From assembly GCA_013399855.1 (NCBI GenBank), contig VXAY01001211.1:186001-250000 (forward strand): a stretch of 64,000 nt of DNA, given 5' to 3'. Source of the stretch: Oxyruncus cristatus (Eukaryota > Chordata > Aves > Passeriformes > Cotingidae). Position 1 is the first letter of the stretch. Each line of letters begins with the position of its first letter. A program made the translations under genes and the position numbers. The notes beneath the pieces were generated by a model. The model searched no databases and was not told the DNA's origin. It saw only the letters and a list, made by a program, of their open reading frames with translations. Below are positions 60,501-64,000 of the stretch, piece after piece.

Positions 60501-63500
60501 GCATATGTAGAGCAACATACTTGTCCCTGCTGAATAAATATGTACCTACCTCTCAGCTAAATTCAGTAGAAATGGAGAAAAGACACAATATAAAAACTAT
60601 TTTCATATTTTGTAAGTTATGTTTGGACCGCAGCTACAGCAAGTCTCCTTTTTCATTGTTTTTTTACAGCTGCATGACCTTGTGCATTTTTCTTGTGCCA
60701 TGGCTCTGCTCAAGCCAGAAGAATAAGGAGAAATTTTCCCAAAAGTATTGTCTGGAAGAGATTATGCTGAGATATCTCTTGGCTCAAATTCTCTGAAGCT
60801 GTGAAGAACTAAGATCTGTCTCCTGGCACTTACTACAACCACTCGGTGATTATTTCAAAAGTCAACTCCAAAACACATACTGTCAAAACAGAGTTCAGCT
60901 CTTTGAAAGTGAATGACAACTTAGACATTGTATTAGGCTTGAAATATGTTGAACACCCATATAAAAGCTCATAATGTGTATAGGCAGTTAACAAAGTGTC
61001 TTGGAAGAAGGAGTGGATGTGTGTGGTGGATTGACACAAGCTTCTCCTTCTTCCCAATCCCTTGGCTGCTCTGTATCATGAGCATGGAGGTGACTTGATT
61101 TGCTTTGCAAAGGTAGCAGGAAAGGTTAAAATCTCAGGTTGACCCTGTAGAAGCTTTCAGAAATACCTTGCTTTTCTTGCTGAATGTAGAAAAAAGCCTG
61201 CATGTGTTAAAAGGTTACGTGTTGAGATCCTGAGCAGTGATCTATAAGCCAACTGTCATGATTTCTTCAGAAAATCACTTTTTGCATTGAACTGCTATTG
61301 TTGTGATCATATACCTTACTGTCATGTGGCTTGATAAGTGATTACTTGCCGTGAGAAGTCCATGAACTACTTCTAGTACTCGAGCTTCTTACAATGTATA
61401 TTCACATACAGTTTGAAACATTGTACATTCATAGAGATGGTTGAGCAATCTTCATCCAAATACATTATTCAACAAAAGTTTCTATGGAATAACTTCTCTC
61501 CAGACTACATTTAAAAGAAATTAAGCTAGCTCTGATCCTCACAAAGTTTAGTAGGTTCTGTGAAAAAGCCTTGTAAATAGGACAAGAGGGACTCATACCT
61601 TGGGTTCATCTCAGTTTACTTCTTTTATCTGTGGGGCTTCTGATAAAACATTAATCATCTCTGTGCTTCATTGTTCTACAGTAATAAAAAGGTTTTTATT
61701 CACTACTCAAAATGTGTTTGAAGGAGTGTATAGAATTTGCTTTATAGATACAGAATATTTTATTTCTTATTTTTACTTTGTTTGCCTGCATTTCGTAGAA
61801 GCCAAGTCAATGATAAGTGCACGCTTCAGCCCATACTTGGAATGAAATGATGTTGCTATATAAACAATTGATTTTCTTGCCTTTTAACAAAGTCCCCAAA
61901 GAACCTTGAGAGAGCAACTTCCTTTAAATATTTTTCTACATACATCAAGGAGCTAAAAAAAAAAGAACACAAATAAATCCTATATTATCTATATAAACCC
62001 TATACTATATACCAGCTATCTATCTTGGATCGAATCTGTTACATGGTTTCATATGAAAAATTTTTGATTAAAACATGCACAAGAAAATTCAAATTTTAAA
62101 ATAAAAATGTGATCTGAGAAAAGTCATCTGAGAAATTTTGGATGTCCAAAGACAGGAAAACTGAGATAAGAAGGTAGTAAACAGACAGAATGATGGCACC
62201 TAACAGTGGAGACAGTAAATTCCTGCTCCCCTTGGTTCTTTGATGACTTCTGTTGTGCCCCAAAGAGGTCTGACTTTGTGTGGAACTATTCTGGGGTGGA
62301 AGGACTGGGAGAGAAAGGTTCAAAATATGTAGTTGACTAACTAAACATCAGGAACATTTCACTGGAACATTTCCATAGAAGACTGAAAGACTGAAGCAAT
62401 TCAGGCTAAGAATCTCATAAAAAAAAAAGTCAATATGCCCTGCATAGGAAAAAGTTCTCTGGTATGAAAAGGCTCTTTAAACTAGTAGAGAGAAGCACAA
62501 TAAGATGCAGTACCTGGCAGGTGAAGAAAAAACAAAATTGGACTATGAATAAGTTCCTAATTTTATCTGCAGGTGTAACTTACCCCCTGGAGCAAAGCGC
62601 ATTGAGTTGTGGTGGATTTACTACTGTCTGAGCTCTTTCAAGCTACGTTATAACTCAACATGAGGTTGTACTTTTAAAACAGGTATTCTTTAGTTCTTCT
62701 GCTCCAAGTGATTTGCAGAGGAACAGACTAATTTGTCATTATAGCTGCATACTCTGATAAAAACTCCACTTGCCATTCCCACTCTCAGTCTCTGAGAAAT
62801 AAGTTCTTGTTCTCCAGCATCAAAGACAACATGCACAGTAGGATCCTACAGGGTCACAAGATTAGTAGTGCATACAGGTAATTTCTTTCCTGGTGAGCAA
62901 CATTCATTCCTCTTGTACTCTGATGTAGCTTTTTTTTTTGTTGTTTTCAGTTAGTGGAGTTATGGACAGTTTTGTATGAATATGGTTATATAGGATGAGG
63001 AAGTGACTGTGGTACAAATAGATTTGTGGGAGATTAAAGGGCACAACAATCTTAATTCTTTTCATCTGAATTCCTTTTTTATATTTTGGGGTCCAATCTG
63101 TAGTGATTCTGAAACAAAAAAGCTGGATAATATTTTTAGTTAATCCCAAAAGTTAGTTATTATTACTGAAAGAGAAGTTGAGAATTCCTAGACTTTATGT
63201 CAGCAAAGACAGGGTAAAATTTTCCATGAGTTTGCAAAGAAGTGATTTTGTTTAGTATAGCCTTGAAGACAAGCTCTATACTAGGAATACAGAAAACCTG
63301 ATGAGAATTAGTACTGTAGGGTGAACAAAAATCTCATATTGCTGATATTATGTAATTATTCCCAACTATAACTGCTAAAGTGATCTTCAAGAAAAGTCTC
63401 TCCCACAGTTATGTTTGAATGTAAAAACCAAGAGAGAACTTTAGTAAGCAGAAGGCTCTTTACAAACCTTGAGTAGCAACAAGGCAGACTAAAAACTGAG

Positions 63501-63630
63501 TGGAAAAGTAGGGATTCTAACTCAAAGGTTGACTACTGTGGAAAGCAAAATTTGAACAAAGTAAACAAGAGAGGAAGGTAACTAAGTAGTAGCTTCCCAT
63601 AGAAGTCCTAAACTCCTATTTATCTACCAG
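57592..63630. other. Unique AT-rich DNA, no gene seen
   Basis: A pyrimidine-rich stretch lies at about 59740-59960 and gives F/S/L-rich chance frames. No exon-like frame or clear repeat family was recognised. Short text at 61021-61075 faintly recalls an LTR start but is too short to call. Confidence 0.4.
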
Positions 63631-63635
63631 GTAAA

Positions 63636-63672
63636 AAACCAAACCAAACCAAACCAAACCAAAACCAAAAAA
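63636..63672 (+). repeat. (AACCA)n microsatellite
   Basis: About five AACCA units within an A/C-only tract. A T-rich tract with GGTTTT runs follows at 63738-63778, so the two could pair as imperfect arms. Confidence 0.85.
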
Positions 63673-63924
63673 CAGCATAAAACCTCCAAGAATCTTTAAA
63701 ATAAAAATCTGTGTTCTACAAGAAGTCTGGTAGGGTCTTTTGGGGTTTTTTTTGTTGGTGGTTTTTTTATTTTTTTCTTCCTCCTCATTAAATCCAACTA
63801 TCATATATTCAAATACAGGAGGGGAAAGAAAGATGTGATATGGAAAATCGCTGACCAAGCCCGGTTTTGTAAATAATTTAGATTTCCTATTGCCTTGTAC
63901 ACCTGTTGTACTTTCAGATAACAG

Positions 63925-64000
63925 CTTTGTTTTCCATGTTGTACAGATAAGCCAGGTCACTGAGGTTCAGAGAGGCTCCAGCCTCCAGCACAATTTCACA
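63925..64000 (-). mobile_element. MIR-like SINE relic, cut by window end
   Basis: 'tgtacagataagccagg', 'tcactgaggttcagagaggct' and the following C/A-rich text follow the reversed MIR core (tttacagatgaggaaactgaggctcagagagg). The element continues past the window. Confidence 0.55.

Noticed and set aside
61021..61075. Text resembling the start of an avian LTR
   Set aside because: Too short and diverged, with no matching LTR end or target duplication found.
1..64000. CRISPR arrays, tRNA or rRNA genes, operons, phage or plasmid genes
   Set aside because: None seen. The content is vertebrate nuclear DNA, and no spaced direct-repeat arrays or RNA gene signatures were recognised.

Overview
This window looks like bird nuclear DNA. 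It is AT-rich vertebrate intergenic sequence, with many 5'-truncated CR1 LINEs that end in the typical CR1 3' signature, a solo LTR of avian ERVL type, a few eroded MIR-like SINE pieces and one intact bitter taste receptor gene. Species cannot be fixed from the sequence alone. The LTR and the TAS2R40-like receptor fit a neoavian bird. No bacterial, plasmid or phage features are present.

The one convincing protein-coding gene is a single-exon type 2 taste receptor (TAS2R40-like, 324 aa) on the + strand at 53944-54918. A TATA box lies about 100 bp upstream, and two AATAAA signals lie about 170-210 bp past the stop.

The rest is largely gene desert. Layout: 1-3.9 kb has a CR1 tail and an old CR1 ORF2 relic. 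3.9-13 kb is mostly unique AT-rich DNA with one old CR1 and two MIR-like relics. 13-22 kb is rich in CR1, with an inverted CR1 pair, a CR1 carrying a (TCTAT)15 tail and several CR1 3' ends. 22-29 kb holds an AT-palindrome cluster, an unidentified exon-like frame and an ancient LINE. A solo ERVL-type LTR sits at 29.0-29.6 kb. 30-44 kb is unique DNA with one CR1 and a stretch rich in homeodomain-type TAATTA motifs. 44.4-45.3 kb is the longest CR1, keeping the end of its reverse-transcriptase frame. 47-50 kb has two more CR1 pieces. 53.8-55.1 kb is the taste receptor unit. 57.4 kb is a 173-base assembly gap. 57.6-64 kb is unique DNA ending in a MIR-like relic.

There is no operon-like or multi-gene system. 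I did not find a convincing new biological system. The points most worth a second look are the receptor and its compact promoter, two exon-like open frames of unknown identity, the inverted CR1 pair, the TAAT-rich stretch and the palindrome cluster. All family assignments are from reading the sequence; no alignment or search was run.
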